NCBI GenBank assembly: GCA_017483805.1
Contig: JAFUUL010000108.1
Location: 1 to 39,473, forward strand
Source: Prevotella sp.
GTDB lineage: Bacteria > Bacteroidota > Bacteroidia > Bacteroidales > Bacteroidaceae
DNA length: 39,473 bases
Direction of reading: 5' to 3'
Of the stretch, positions 18,186 through 26,750 are shown piece after piece. Each line of letters starts with the position of its first letter. The first letter of the stretch is position 1. A program made the translations under genes and the position numbers. The notes under the pieces were generated by a model, which saw nothing but the letters and a program-made list of their open reading frames with translations, did no database searches and was not told the origin of the DNA.

Positions 18186-19208
18186 ATGGGATTTTTTAGT
18201 TTTAGACAAGAACTGGCCATGGACCTTGGCACGGCTAACACGATCATCATCAGCGATGACAAGATCGTGGTTGACGAGCCTTCGGTGGTTGCGCTCGACC
18301 GCCGCACGGACAAGATGATTGCCGTGGGACAGCAGGCCAAGATGATGTATGAAAAGACACACGACAACATACGCACCATCCGTCCGCTGCGCGACGGCGT
18401 GATTGCCGACTTCTCTGCCTGTGAGCAGATGATGCGTGGACTGATTAAGATGGTGCACACTGGGCGTCACTTCTTCTCACCCTCACTGCGCATGGTCATC
18501 GGCGTGCCCAGCGGCTCGACCGAAGTCGAACTGCGTGCCGTGCGCGATTCTGCCGAACATGCCGACGGACGTGATGTCTATCTGATCTTCGAGCCGATGG
18601 CTGCTGCCATTGGTATCGGCATCGACGTGGAGGCTCCCGAGGGCAACATGATTGTCGACATCGGCGGCGGTACCACCGAGATTGCAGTTATCTCGCTGGG
18701 CGGCATCGTGTCGAACAGCAGCATCAAGGTGGCAGGTGATGACCTGACGGCCGACATTCAGGAGTATATGTCACGCCAGCACAACGTGAAGGTTTCGGAG
18801 CGCATGGCTGAGCGTGTGAAGATCAATGTGGGCTCGGCACTGACCGACCTGGGCGACGACGGTCCTGAGGACTATGTGGTGCATGGCCCGAACCGCATCA
18901 CGGCCCTGCCCATGGAGGTGCCTGTGTGTTATCAGGAGATTGCCCACTGCTTGGACAAAACGGTGGCTCGCATCGAGTCGGCCGTGCTGTCGGCACTGGA
19001 GAACACGCCGCCTGAGTTGTATGCCGATATCGTGAAGAACGGTATCTACCTGACGGGTGGCGGTGCCCTGCTGCGCGGTCTGGACAAGCGTCTGACTGAC
19101 AAGATCAACATCCCCTTCATCGTGGCCGAGGATCCCTTGCACTGTGTGGCCAAGGGTGCCGGCATCGCCCTGAAGAACGTGGATCGTTTCTCGTTCCTCA
19201 TGAGATAG
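18186..19208 (+). CDS. mreB: Rod-shape-determining actin homologue MreB
   Basis: MreB forms membrane-bound filaments that position the cell-wall elongation machinery. The 340-residue protein has the actin-fold signatures: phosphate 1 MDLGTANTII (12-21), phosphate 2 IVDIGGGTTEIAVISLGG, and the adenosine region YLTGGGALLRGLD. The start MGFFSFRQELAMDLG resembles the usual short membrane-binding amphipathic beginning. It lies 30 bp after the cyclohydrolase gene and 1 bp before mreC. Confidence 0.97.
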   Translation: MGFFSFRQELAMDLGTANTIIISDDKIVVDEPSVVALDRRTDKMIAVGQQAKMMYEKTHDNIRTIRPLRDGVIADFSACEQMMRGLIKMVHTGRHFFSPSLRMVIGVPSGSTEVELRAVRDSAEHADGRDVYLIFEPMAAAIGIGIDVEAPEGNMIVDIGGGTTEIAVISLGGIVSNSSIKVAGDDLTADIQEYMSRQHNVKVSERMAERVKINVGSALTDLGDDGPEDYVVHGPNRITALPMEVPVCYQEIAHCLDKTVARIESAVLSALENTPPELYADIVKNGIYLTGGGALLRGLDKRLTDKINIPFIVAEDPLHCVAKGAGIALKNVDRFSFLMR

Positions 19209-19209
19209 C

Positions 19210-20082
19210 ATGCACAACCTGCTGGCTTTTCTCACCAAGTACTACCACTGGCTGCTCTTCCTCTTGCTGGAAGTGGTCAGTGGTGTGTTGCTGTTCAGTT
19301 ACAATAGTTATCAGGGCAGCACGTGGATATCCTCTTCCAATGCGGTGGTGGGAAAAGTCTATGAATGGGAGTCAGGGCTTGAGCAGTACTTTTCGCTCAC
19401 GGCGCGCAATGAACAACTCTCAGAGCGCAATACGTTCTTGGAACTGGAGGTGGGACGGCTGCGCCAGCAGATGGTTGACCAGGGTGCCGACTCGACAGAG
19501 TTGGAGCGTCAGGAGATGGCCTACATCAACCAGTTTGAGTGGATGCCGGCTAAGGTAGTGTCGAATCAGGTGAACAGCCTTGACAACCTGATGACCATCA
19601 ACAAAGGCAAGGCCGACGGCGTAGAAGCCGACATGGGTGTGGTCAGCGGCACGGGCTTGGTGGGTGTGGTCTATCAGGCCAGCGAACACTACTCGGTGGT
19701 GCTGCCCCTGTTGAACCGTCGCTCGCGCATCAGTTGCAAGATCCGCGGTCGGGGCTACTTCGGCTACGTGACCTGGAACGGTGAGAACCCCATGCGGGCA
19801 CTGGTGGAGGACATTCCCCGCCATGCTCGTTTCGAGAAAGGCGACTGGCTGGAGACCAGCGGCTTCTCGGCCATTTTCCCCTCAGGCATCTCGGTGGGAA
19901 AGATCGTCGATGTGGAGGACTCCCCCGATGGTATGTCCTACAGGTTGCATATCCTGTTGTCCACCGATTTCTCCACGCTTCGCGATGTGTGTGTCATTAC
20001 CGATAAGAGCATGATTGAGCGTATGCACTTGGAGAAAGCGGCGCTCGACTCGCTCGAACAGTATAATTCCAGTAATCGTTAG
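19210..20082 (+). CDS. mreC: Rod-shape-determining protein MreC
   Basis: A 290-residue bitopic periplasmic scaffold of the elongasome. A membrane segment lies near residues 14-33 (LLFLLLEVVSGVLLFSY). A coiled coil follows around 60-105 (RNEQLSERNTFLELEVGRLR) and then the beta-barrel MreC domain, including VVSNQVNSLDNLMTINKGK, GVVSGTGLVGVVYQ and DWLETSGFSAIFPSGISVG. It sits 1 bp after mreB and 6 bp before mreD, indicating tight coupling. Confidence 0.94.
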   Translation: MHNLLAFLTKYYHWLLFLLLEVVSGVLLFSYNSYQGSTWISSSNAVVGKVYEWESGLEQYFSLTARNEQLSERNTFLELEVGRLRQQMVDQGADSTELERQEMAYINQFEWMPAKVVSNQVNSLDNLMTINKGKADGVEADMGVVSGTGLVGVVYQASEHYSVVLPLLNRRSRISCKIRGRGYFGYVTWNGENPMRALVEDIPRHARFEKGDWLETSGFSAIFPSGISVGKIVDVEDSPDGMSYRLHILLSTDFSTLRDVCVITDKSMIERMHLEKAALDSLEQYNSSNR

Positions 20083-20088
20083 GCTGCT

Positions 20089-20586
20089 ATGATGATGGAT
20101 TCGCTTCGCCGCTTGTTGCTGCTGGTGCTTTTCTGCTTGTTGCAGGCCTTGGTGTTCAACCGCATCAGGATAGACCATTGCATCATGCCGTTGTTCTATG
20201 TCTATTTCGCCATCATCTTCCCCAGGAACTATCCCAAGTGGGCTTCACTGCTGTGGTCGTTCCTGATGGGATTGGGCATCGACACCTTCTCCAACACGCC
20301 TGGACTGGCCTCTGCCAGCATGACGCTGGTGGCCGTCGTCCAGCCCTATCTGTTGGAACTCTTCCTGCCCCGCGATGCCGAAGAAAACATCAAGTGCTCG
20401 GCCAAGTCTCTCGGCACAGGCAACTTTGTGGCCCTGGCCTCCATCCTGGTGGTCATCTATTGTGTGGTGTTCTTCACGCTCGAGTCGTTTAGTTTCTTCA
20501 ACTGGCTCAACTGGCTGGAGAGTATTGGCGGCAGCGCGGTGCTCACTCTGATTTTGGTATTTACGTTTGAGAGTGTCAGAAAGTAA
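20089..20586 (+). CDS. mreD: Rod-shape-determining membrane protein MreD
   Basis: A 165-residue, strongly hydrophobic protein with five or six membrane segments, normal for MreD. The stretch FPRNYPKWASLLWSFLMGLG followed by IDTFSNTPGLASASMT is typical of Bacteroidetes MreD. It contacts MreC and PBP2 in the inner membrane. The assignment rests on size, topology and position between mreC and mrdA. Confidence 0.9.
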   Translation: MMMDSLRRLLLLVLFCLLQALVFNRIRIDHCIMPLFYVYFAIIFPRNYPKWASLLWSFLMGLGIDTFSNTPGLASASMTLVAVVQPYLLELFLPRDAEENIKCSAKSLGTGNFVALASILVVIYCVVFFTLESFSFFNWLNWLESIGGSAVLTLILVFTFESVRK

Positions 20587-20589
20587 GCG

Positions 20590-22437
20590 GTGAAGGAGCA
20601 CGGAACAGAATATCGCAAATATGTGATTGGTGGCGTGGCGGTGCTCATTGTCACCATTTACATCATTCGCCTCTTCACGCTCCAACTGATGAGCGATGAC
20701 TACAAGAAGAATGCCGACTCGAATGCGTTCCTCAAGAAAATAGACTATCCCTCGCGAGGCATCATCACCGCCCGCAACGGCGAACTGATGGTCTACAACC
20801 AGCCTGCCTACGACATTATGGTGGTGATCAACGAGGCCAAGCACCATCTGGACACCCTTGAACTCTGCCAGACGCTCGACATCACCCGCGAGGACTTCGA
20901 CAATCGCATGGCGGCCATCAAGGACCGCTCGAAGAATCCCGGCTACTCGCCCTTCACGCAACAGGTATTCATGAACCAACTGTCGGACGAGGAGTTCAGT
21001 ATGTTTCAGGAGAAAATCTATCGCTTCCCCGGCTTCTACGTGCAGAAGCGCAGCATCCGCCAGTATGAATATCCCTATGCCGCCCATGTGCTGGGCGACG
21101 TGGCAGAGGTGTCGCAGGGCGAGATAGAGGAGGATGACTACTACCAGCCCGGCGACTACATCGGCAAACTGGGTGTGGAGCGCTCCTACGAGAAATACCT
21201 GCGCGGCGAGAAAGGCGTGCAGATCCTGCTGCGCGATGCCCATGGACGCATACAGGGCAGTTACCGCCATGGCGAACTGGACCACTCGCCAGTGCCGGGC
21301 AAGAACCTCACGCTGGGCATCGACCTGAAACTGCAGGCTCTGGGCGAGCGGCTGCTGGAAGGGAAGATTGGCTCGGTAGTGGCCATCGAACCCAAGACGG
21401 GCGAGGTGCTCTGCATGGTCAGTTCTCCCAGTTACGACCCCCGCATCATGGTGGGCCGCAAGCGTTCGAAGAGTCAGCGCGAACTGGGTCTCGACGCCTG
21501 GAAGCCACTGCTCAACCGCTCCATCATGGGCCAGTACCCGCCGGGGTCTACCTTTAAGACCACGCAGGCACTCACCTTCCTGACCGAAGGTGTCATCACC
21601 AGCCAGACAGCCTATCCCTGCTACCACGGTTTCGTGTTCAAAGGCCTGCGCGTAGGCTGCCACGGACATGGCTCGCCACTGCCGTTGGTTCCCGCCATCT
21701 CCACCTCGTGCAATGGCTACTTCTGCTGGGGACTCTACCACATGATTAACAATAAGGAGAAATACGGCACGGTGCAGGTGGCCATGGACACGTGGCGCGA
21801 CTATATGGTCAGCATGGGTTTCGGCTATCAGTTGGGTGTCGATTTGCCTGGTGAGAAGCGTGGACTGATTCCCAATTCTCAGTTCTACGACAAGGCGTAC
21901 AAGACATGGAACGGCCTCTCTATCATCTCCATTGCCATCGGACAGGGTGAGGTGAACGCCACACCGCTGCAGATTGCCAACCTGGGGGCAACCATCGCCA
22001 ACCGCGGATGGTTCATCACGCCCCATGTGGTGAAAAGTATCGAGGGAGCCCAACTGGACAGCATCTACACACAACGCCGCTACACAAAGGCCAGTCGCGA
22101 GGCCTACGACTATGTGGTCAGCGGTATGCGCTCGGCGGCACTCGGCGGCACCTGTAAGGCACTGGCTCACTACGACTTCATGCCTTGCGGCAAGACGGGT
22201 ACGGCCCAGAACCGCGGTCACGACCACTCGGTGTTCATGGGCTTTGCCCCGATGGACGACCCAAAGATTGCCGTGGCCGTCTATGTGGAGAACGGCGGAT
22301 GGGGAGCCACCTATGGCGTGCCCATCGGCGGGCTGATCATGGAACTATACATAAATGGTGAACTCTCGGAGGCCTCGGAGAAGAAAGCCACCGATATACA
22401 GAACAAACGTATCAACTATGGCTCTGAAAGCAGATAA
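20590..22437 (+). CDS. mrdA: Penicillin-binding protein 2 (elongasome transpeptidase)
   Basis: PBP2 cross-links peptidoglycan during elongation. The 615-residue protein has an N-terminal anchor (about 12-34), a dimerisation/pedestal domain beginning with DYPSRGIITARNGELM, and a transpeptidase domain. The active-site motifs are Ser320-x-x-Lys323 in PPGSTFKTT, Ser373-Cys-Asn375 (STSCN) and Lys535-Thr-Gly537 (CGKTGTAQ). The start is a GTG at 20590, 3 bp after mreD. The last 20 bp overlap the rodA start. Confidence 0.95.
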   Translation: MKEHGTEYRKYVIGGVAVLIVTIYIIRLFTLQLMSDDYKKNADSNAFLKKIDYPSRGIITARNGELMVYNQPAYDIMVVINEAKHHLDTLELCQTLDITREDFDNRMAAIKDRSKNPGYSPFTQQVFMNQLSDEEFSMFQEKIYRFPGFYVQKRSIRQYEYPYAAHVLGDVAEVSQGEIEEDDYYQPGDYIGKLGVERSYEKYLRGEKGVQILLRDAHGRIQGSYRHGELDHSPVPGKNLTLGIDLKLQALGERLLEGKIGSVVAIEPKTGEVLCMVSSPSYDPRIMVGRKRSKSQRELGLDAWKPLLNRSIMGQYPPGSTFKTTQALTFLTEGVITSQTAYPCYHGFVFKGLRVGCHGHGSPLPLVPAISTSCNGYFCWGLYHMINNKEKYGTVQVAMDTWRDYMVSMGFGYQLGVDLPGEKRGLIPNSQFYDKAYKTWNGLSIISIAIGQGEVNATPLQIANLGATIANRGWFITPHVVKSIEGAQLDSIYTQRRYTKASREAYDYVVSGMRSAALGGTCKALAHYDFMPCGKTGTAQNRGHDHSVFMGFAPMDDPKIAVAVYVENGGWGATYGVPIGGLIMELYINGELSEASEKKATDIQNKRINYGSESR

Positions 22438-23887
22438 GAATCCCGGACTGCTCCTCTCACTCGACTGGTGGACCATCCTCATCTACATAGCCCTGCTGAC
22501 CTTCGGCTGGGTGAGTGTCTGTGGCGCCAGTTACACCTATGGTGATACCGACCTGCTGTCACTGTCCACACGCTCCGGCATGCAGGTGGTGTGGATTGGC
22601 ACATCGCTGCTATTGGGCCTGGTGCTCATCCTGCTCGACGACCGTTTCTACGGCACCTTTGCCTACGTCCTCTTTGGCGTCATGCTCCTGCTGCTCTTCG
22701 CCACCATCTTCAATCCGCATTCCATCAAGGGTTCCCGATCGTGGCTGGTACTGGGACCGCTACGCCTGCAACCGGCAGAGTTCGCCAAGTTCACCACTGC
22801 CCTTGCACTGGCCAAGTTTATGGACAAATATGGCTACAACATCCATAAGGTGAAGGACCTGCTCATCACGCTGGCCATCATCTTCGTGCCGATGCTCTTC
22901 ATCGTGGGACAACGCGAGACGGGTTCGGCACTGGTCTATCTGTCGTTCTTCCTGATGCTCTATCGTGAGGGAATGACCGGCAGCGTGCTGTTCACGGGTG
23001 TGGCGATGGTCCTCTATTTCGTTATCGGCATCCGCTATGCTGAGCCACTGCTTTTCGGCACGCCCACCTCAGTGGGTAAGTTTGTTGTCTTCGTGCTGAT
23101 ACAATTGTTCACGACGGGAATGATTGGCATCTACTGCAAGGACTGGCGCGAGGCCCTTAGTGCATTGGGGCTCTGTCTGGGCGTCACGCTGTTGTGCCTG
23201 TTGTTCTCGCTCTATGTCATTCCTTTCGACCTGTTTTGGGTGCAGGTGAGCATCAGCGTGCTGCTGGTGGGCTATCTGGTTTGGAGGGCCATCAGTTCGC
23301 AGGTGAAGAACTACATCTGGATAGCGGGCTTTGCTGTGGGTTCCATCCTCTTCTTCAGTTTTGCCGACTATGCGCTGAACAATGTGCTGGAGAAGCACCA
23401 GCGTACTCGCATCAATGTGCTTCTGGGACTGGAGGATGACCTGAAGGGCGCCGGCTACAACGTGCACCAGAGCGAGATAGCCATCGGCTCGGGCGGACTG
23501 GAGGGCAAGGGATTCCTGAACGGTACGCAGACCAAGTTGAAGTATGTGCCGGAACAGGAGACCGACTTTATCTTCTGCACCGTGGGCGAGGAGGAAGGCT
23601 TCGTGGGAGCCGCTGGTGCATTGCTGCTGTTTCTGGCGCTGATTCTGCGCCTCATCCATCTGGCAGAGCGGCAGGTGTCAGCCTTCGGACGTGTCTATGG
23701 CTATTGTGTGCTGTCCATCTTCCTGTTCCATGTCTTCATTAATGTGGGCATGGTGCTGGGCCTGACCCCTGTCATCGGCATTCCGTTGCCGTTCTTCTCC
23801 TATGGCGGCTCGTCGCTGTGGGGATTCACCTTCCTTCTGTTCATTTTCCTGCGCATCGATGCTGGCCGCCATCGGGTGAACGACTAA
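22418..23887 (+). CDS. rodA: Peptidoglycan polymerase RodA (SEDS family)
   Basis: RodA is the glycosyltransferase partner of PBP2. The 489-residue protein is polytopic, with GSRSWLVLGPLRLQPAEFAKF near the start and the SEDS C-terminal signature TPVIGIPLPFFSYGGSSLWG. Between these lies an enlarged central region (roughly residues 170-300) with extra membrane segments, which appears usual for Bacteroidetes RodA but is longer than the 370-residue E. coli protein. The catalytic-loop Asp region is in GFLNGTQTKLKYVPEQETDF. The start at 22418 gives the best N-terminus and overlaps mrdA by 20 bp; an earlier in-frame start at 22355 would add an Arg-rich segment lying wholly within mrdA. Confidence 0.93.
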   Translation: MALKADKNPGLLLSLDWWTILIYIALLTFGWVSVCGASYTYGDTDLLSLSTRSGMQVVWIGTSLLLGLVLILLDDRFYGTFAYVLFGVMLLLLFATIFNPHSIKGSRSWLVLGPLRLQPAEFAKFTTALALAKFMDKYGYNIHKVKDLLITLAIIFVPMLFIVGQRETGSALVYLSFFLMLYREGMTGSVLFTGVAMVLYFVIGIRYAEPLLFGTPTSVGKFVVFVLIQLFTTGMIGIYCKDWREALSALGLCLGVTLLCLLFSLYVIPFDLFWVQVSISVLLVGYLVWRAISSQVKNYIWIAGFAVGSILFFSFADYALNNVLEKHQRTRINVLLGLEDDLKGAGYNVHQSEIAIGSGGLEGKGFLNGTQTKLKYVPEQETDFIFCTVGEEEGFVGAAGALLLFLALILRLIHLAERQVSAFGRVYGYCVLSIFLFHVFINVGMVLGLTPVIGIPLPFFSYGGSSLWGFTFLLFIFLRIDAGRHRVND

Positions 23888-23893
23888 AGGCTA

Positions 23894-24364
23894 CTACTGC
23901 GCCGTGAGCGTGAGGCCTACGTCGCTGATGCCCGTCAGATATTCCCTCTTCATGTTGTGGCGGATATTGACGAACAGCGTTTCGCCACTCAGCAATGTGA
24001 TGGTGCTCAGGGGTATGTCGTACTGAAAGCGGCTGACGCCCTTGCCTAGGGGAATGCCATCCTCACTGATCAGCGCTATGTCGAGGGTGTCGCAGCGCAA
24101 CGTGCCTGAAGGCATGGCCTCCTGTTCGACGATGAGCGACACGCTTGTAAAGGGGAAGTCGAGATTGGCCCGCACGCCAAGCATCTCGCTGAAACTGCTT
24201 TCCTCGTCGACAGGCCCGAGCGCAAACTGGATGGTATCTTCGCGCCCCCAGCCGTCGAGGGATACCGGTTCATAGTGGCTGAAGGCCGCCTTTTGCCGGC
24301 AGCCTGCAAGCACCATGATAGTCAAACCCAGAACGACCGCTGTCCAACTATTCCTTAGGCTCAT
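23894..24364 (-). CDS. gldH: Gliding-motility-type lipoprotein GldH
   Basis: A 156-residue lipoprotein with lipobox VLAGC (Cys22). The pattern FSHYEPVSLDGWGREDTIQF, then an all-beta body ending in MKREYLTGISDVGLTL, matches GldH, first defined as required for gliding in Flavobacterium johnsoniae. Non-gliding Bacteroidales keep it, so its role here is probably general envelope biology. It overlaps the upstream ricT gene by 17 bp and converges on rodA with a 6-bp gap. Confidence 0.85.
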   Translation of the reverse strand: MSLRNSWTAVVLGLTIMVLAGCRQKAAFSHYEPVSLDGWGREDTIQFALGPVDEESSFSEMLGVRANLDFPFTSVSLIVEQEAMPSGTLRCDTLDIALISEDGIPLGKGVSRFQYDIPLSTITLLSGETLFVNIRHNMKREYLTGISDVGLTLTAQ

Positions 24365-25583
24365 TCTTCGCTTCGCTCTTCGTCTGTTGTTCCTGCTGCT
24401 TCTGGTGTTTCTTTTCCCTGTTGCGCGGGGCTTCGCTGTTGCGTGGCGATTCGCTGCCTGGCGCGGCCTGCTGCTGGGGCTTTTTCTTCTTCTTTTTCTT
24501 CTTGCTCTTGTCGAAGCGGGTGATGCTGTCGCCGGCCAACAGGTCTACGGGGCCTTCCTGCTTCTTCTGCTGCTGCAGGCTCTCGTCCTGCAGCCCTGCA
24601 GGCTTTTCGCCGCGGCGGTTCATCTCAATGATCTGCTTGGCCCGCTCTGCCGTGATGGTCTCCAGGTTGGCGGCAATGCGCTTGTCGGTAGAATAGGTGA
24701 TGAAGCCGCCCAGTATGTCGGCCTTGAAGTAGAAGTAGTCGGCATCCAGTGTCTGCAGCACCACCTCGCGGCTGGGCAGTTTGCGGCCGTGCTCGATGTA
24801 GTCGTCCACCTCGTAGTTCAGACAGCACTTCAACTTGGCGCACATACCAGCCAGTTTCTGCGGGTTGAGCGAGATGTCCTGATAGCGGGCGGCACCGGTG
24901 GAGACGCTCACAAAGTTCTTCATCCACGTGGCGCAGCACAGTTCGCGGCCGCAGGGCCCCGTGCCACCAATGCGTCCGGCCTCCTGGCGGGCACCGATCT
25001 GCTTCATCTCGATGCGCACATGGAAGGCAGCGGCCAGATCCTTGATCAGTTGGCGGAAGTCCACGCGCTCGTCGGCAATGTAGTAGAATATGGCCTTCTG
25101 TCCGTCGCCCTGATACTCCACGTCGCCAATCTTCATCTTCAGGCCCAGACCCTTGGCTATCTCGCGACTCTCAATCATCGTGGCGTGCTCACGGGCCTTG
25201 GCCTCGTGAAACTTGTCCATGTCCACCTGGCGGGCCAGGCGGTAGATGCGCTTGATGTCGTCGGCACTCTTCAGGTTGGCCTTCTTGATCTGCAGGTTCA
25301 CCAATCGGCCGGTCAGCGTCACCACGCCGATGTCGTGCCCCGGGCTGGCCTCTACGGCTACGATGTCGCCCTTCTTCAGGGGCAGGTTGTTCACGTTGTG
25401 GTAGTAGCCCTTGCGGGTATGCTTGAACTGCACCTCCACCAGGTCGGTGGTCTCGGTGTTGCCCGGCACGTCGGCCAGCCAGTCATAGGTGTTCAGTTGG
25501 CGGTCCTGACGTCCCACGGCAGCGCGGCACAGTCCTCTGTCGCAGCCGGTCCTTATCTCATAGGTTCTTTGTTTCTCTTCCAT
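24348..25583 (-). CDS. ricT: PSP1/RicT-family protein with poly-lysine tail
   Basis: A 411-residue protein of the PSP1 (YaaT/RicT) family. In Bacillus RicT belongs to a complex acting with RNase Y on RNA maturation; a similar role here is only inferred. The PSP1 core spans about residues 45-300, with the conserved cysteine clusters TGPCGRELCCATWMKNF and AKLKCCLNYE that could bind a metal cluster. The tail beyond about 340 is disordered and very basic, including nine lysines in a row before PQQQ and a Gln/Lys/Glu-rich end. It starts 5 bp after holB and overlaps gldH, so it is inside one operon. Confidence 0.85.
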   Translation of the reverse strand: MEEKQRTYEIRTGCDRGLCRAAVGRQDRQLNTYDWLADVPGNTETTDLVEVQFKHTRKGYYHNVNNLPLKKGDIVAVEASPGHDIGVVTLTGRLVNLQIKKANLKSADDIKRIYRLARQVDMDKFHEAKAREHATMIESREIAKGLGLKMKIGDVEYQGDGQKAIFYYIADERVDFRQLIKDLAAAFHVRIEMKQIGARQEAGRIGGTGPCGRELCCATWMKNFVSVSTGAARYQDISLNPQKLAGMCAKLKCCLNYEVDDYIEHGRKLPSREVVLQTLDADYFYFKADILGGFITYSTDKRIAANLETITAERAKQIIEMNRRGEKPAGLQDESLQQQKKQEGPVDLLAGDSITRFDKSKKKKKKKKPQQQAAPGSESPRNSEAPRNREKKHQKQQEQQTKSEAKNEPKE

Positions 25584-25588
25584 ATATA

Positions 25589-26722
25589 TTATTTCTGTAA
25601 TAGCAATACAATCACTTGCAGGGCGAAGTCGAAGAACACGATCTTCGCATTGGCGTTCTGCCCGATGTCGCGGATGGCACGGTTGGCCAGGTCGTAGAGT
25701 TGCAGCACGTTGGCCTCGTTGATGAAGCGGGCGAAGTTGCGGGCAAAGTTCTCCTCCTCCTGCGTCATGTAGCAGAGGTCAGCCTGCTGAAAGTTGTACA
25801 TGAAGTTCTCGCGCACCATCCGGAGGAAGAACTCCAGGAAGCGCTTCTGCTTCTCGCGGCCGAAGGAGGCCATGCTCTCGCTCCATTTACGAATTTCCTT
25901 CACGTTGCGCTGATAGGCCAGTCGCATCAACAGGATGAACAGGTCGAGGAACTGCTCGTTCTCGCTGCCCACCTGCAGGGCCTGCAGGGCTTTCATCCAC
26001 GAGCCGTTGACCATACGGCTGATGCGCCGGGCCGACTCCTCGTCGATACCGCGCCGTTCAACCAGGGCCTGCCGGATGGTCTCGTCGGGCAGTTTCTTCA
26101 CGTCGACGCGCTGCACGCGGCTGCGGATGGTCTCCAGCAGTTTGTCGGGTTCCTGGCATACCATCAGGAAGACGGTCTGCGTGGGAGGTTCCTCGATGAG
26201 TTTCAGCAGTTTGTTGGCGCACTCGATGTTCATGCGCTCCGGCAGCCAGATGATGCTCACCTTGTAGCCGCCCTGACTCGACTTCAGCGACAGTTTCCTG
26301 ACCAGTTCGTCGCTCTCGCCGGCGGTGATGATGGCCTGCTGGTTCTCCGCGCCGATGGCCGTCAGCCACTGGTCGAGCGTGAAGTAGGGCCCCTGCATGA
26401 TCAGTTCGTGCCACTCGCGGGCAAAGTCGTCACTCACGGGCTTATGGTCTGCCCCCATCGACGGCAGTTTGATGGTGGGATAGGTAAAGTGCAGGTCGGG
26501 ATGCTCCAGTTTGCGCAACATGGGCGACTCCTGGTTGTCCGGAAAGACCGAGTTGTCCGGTTTCCTGTCCAGCAGATAGCACCCGAAGGCCACGGCCAGC
26601 GCCAACTTGCCCACGCCCTGCGGTCCGCAGAGCATGATGGCGTGGGGCAGGCGGTCTTCGCTGACCATCTGCACCAGGCGCTGCTGCACCTCCTCCTGTC
26701 CTATCACCTCATTGAACGTCAC
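25589..26722 (-). CDS. holB: DNA polymerase III delta-prime subunit
   Basis: A 377-residue clamp-loader subunit. The N-terminal AAA+ region has GQEEVQQRL and a Walker-A-like GPQGVGKL (33-40). The conserved ECANKLLKLIEEPPTQTVFL marks DnaX/HolB family members, and TIRSRVQRVDVKKLP is the sensor-1/linker stretch. The zinc cysteines of other delta-prime subunits are not seen. The start is a GTG at 26722, directly downstream (9 bp) of the metF stop; the heptamer repeat 26723-26750 abuts it and replaces any normal ribosome-binding site. Confidence 0.88.
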   Translation of the reverse strand: MTFNEVIGQEEVQQRLVQMVSEDRLPHAIMLCGPQGVGKLALAVAFGCYLLDRKPDNSVFPDNQESPMLRKLEHPDLHFTYPTIKLPSMGADHKPVSDDFAREWHELIMQGPYFTLDQWLTAIGAENQQAIITAGESDELVRKLSLKSSQGGYKVSIIWLPERMNIECANKLLKLIEEPPTQTVFLMVCQEPDKLLETIRSRVQRVDVKKLPDETIRQALVERRGIDEESARRISRMVNGSWMKALQALQVGSENEQFLDLFILLMRLAYQRNVKEIRKWSESMASFGREKQKRFLEFFLRMVRENFMYNFQQADLCYMTQEEENFARNFARFINEANVLQLYDLANRAIRDIGQNANAKIVFFDFALQVIVLLLQK

Positions 26723-26750
26723 TCTTAATTCTTAACTCTTAATTCTTAAT
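26723..26750 (-). repeat. Heptamer tandem repeat at the metF/holB junction (TCTTAAT, 4 copies)
   Basis: Plus-strand units TCTTAAT, TCTTAAC, TCTTAAT and TCTTAAT are contiguous. The array encodes the last residues of MetF (LRIKS), contains its stop codon (26732-26734) and ends at the holB GTG. Its unit length matches the repeats in topA, in the TonB receptor gene and after the PfkB-like gene. Confidence 0.9.

Noticed and set aside
20245-22227. Long minus-strand open frame opposite mreD and mrdA
   Set aside because: It is antisense to genes with complete, motif-supported products and has no recognisable domain.
24348-24560. Lysine-codon tract in ricT as a phase-variable homopolymer
   Set aside because: It mixes AAG and AAA codons, so there is no long mononucleotide run prone to slippage.
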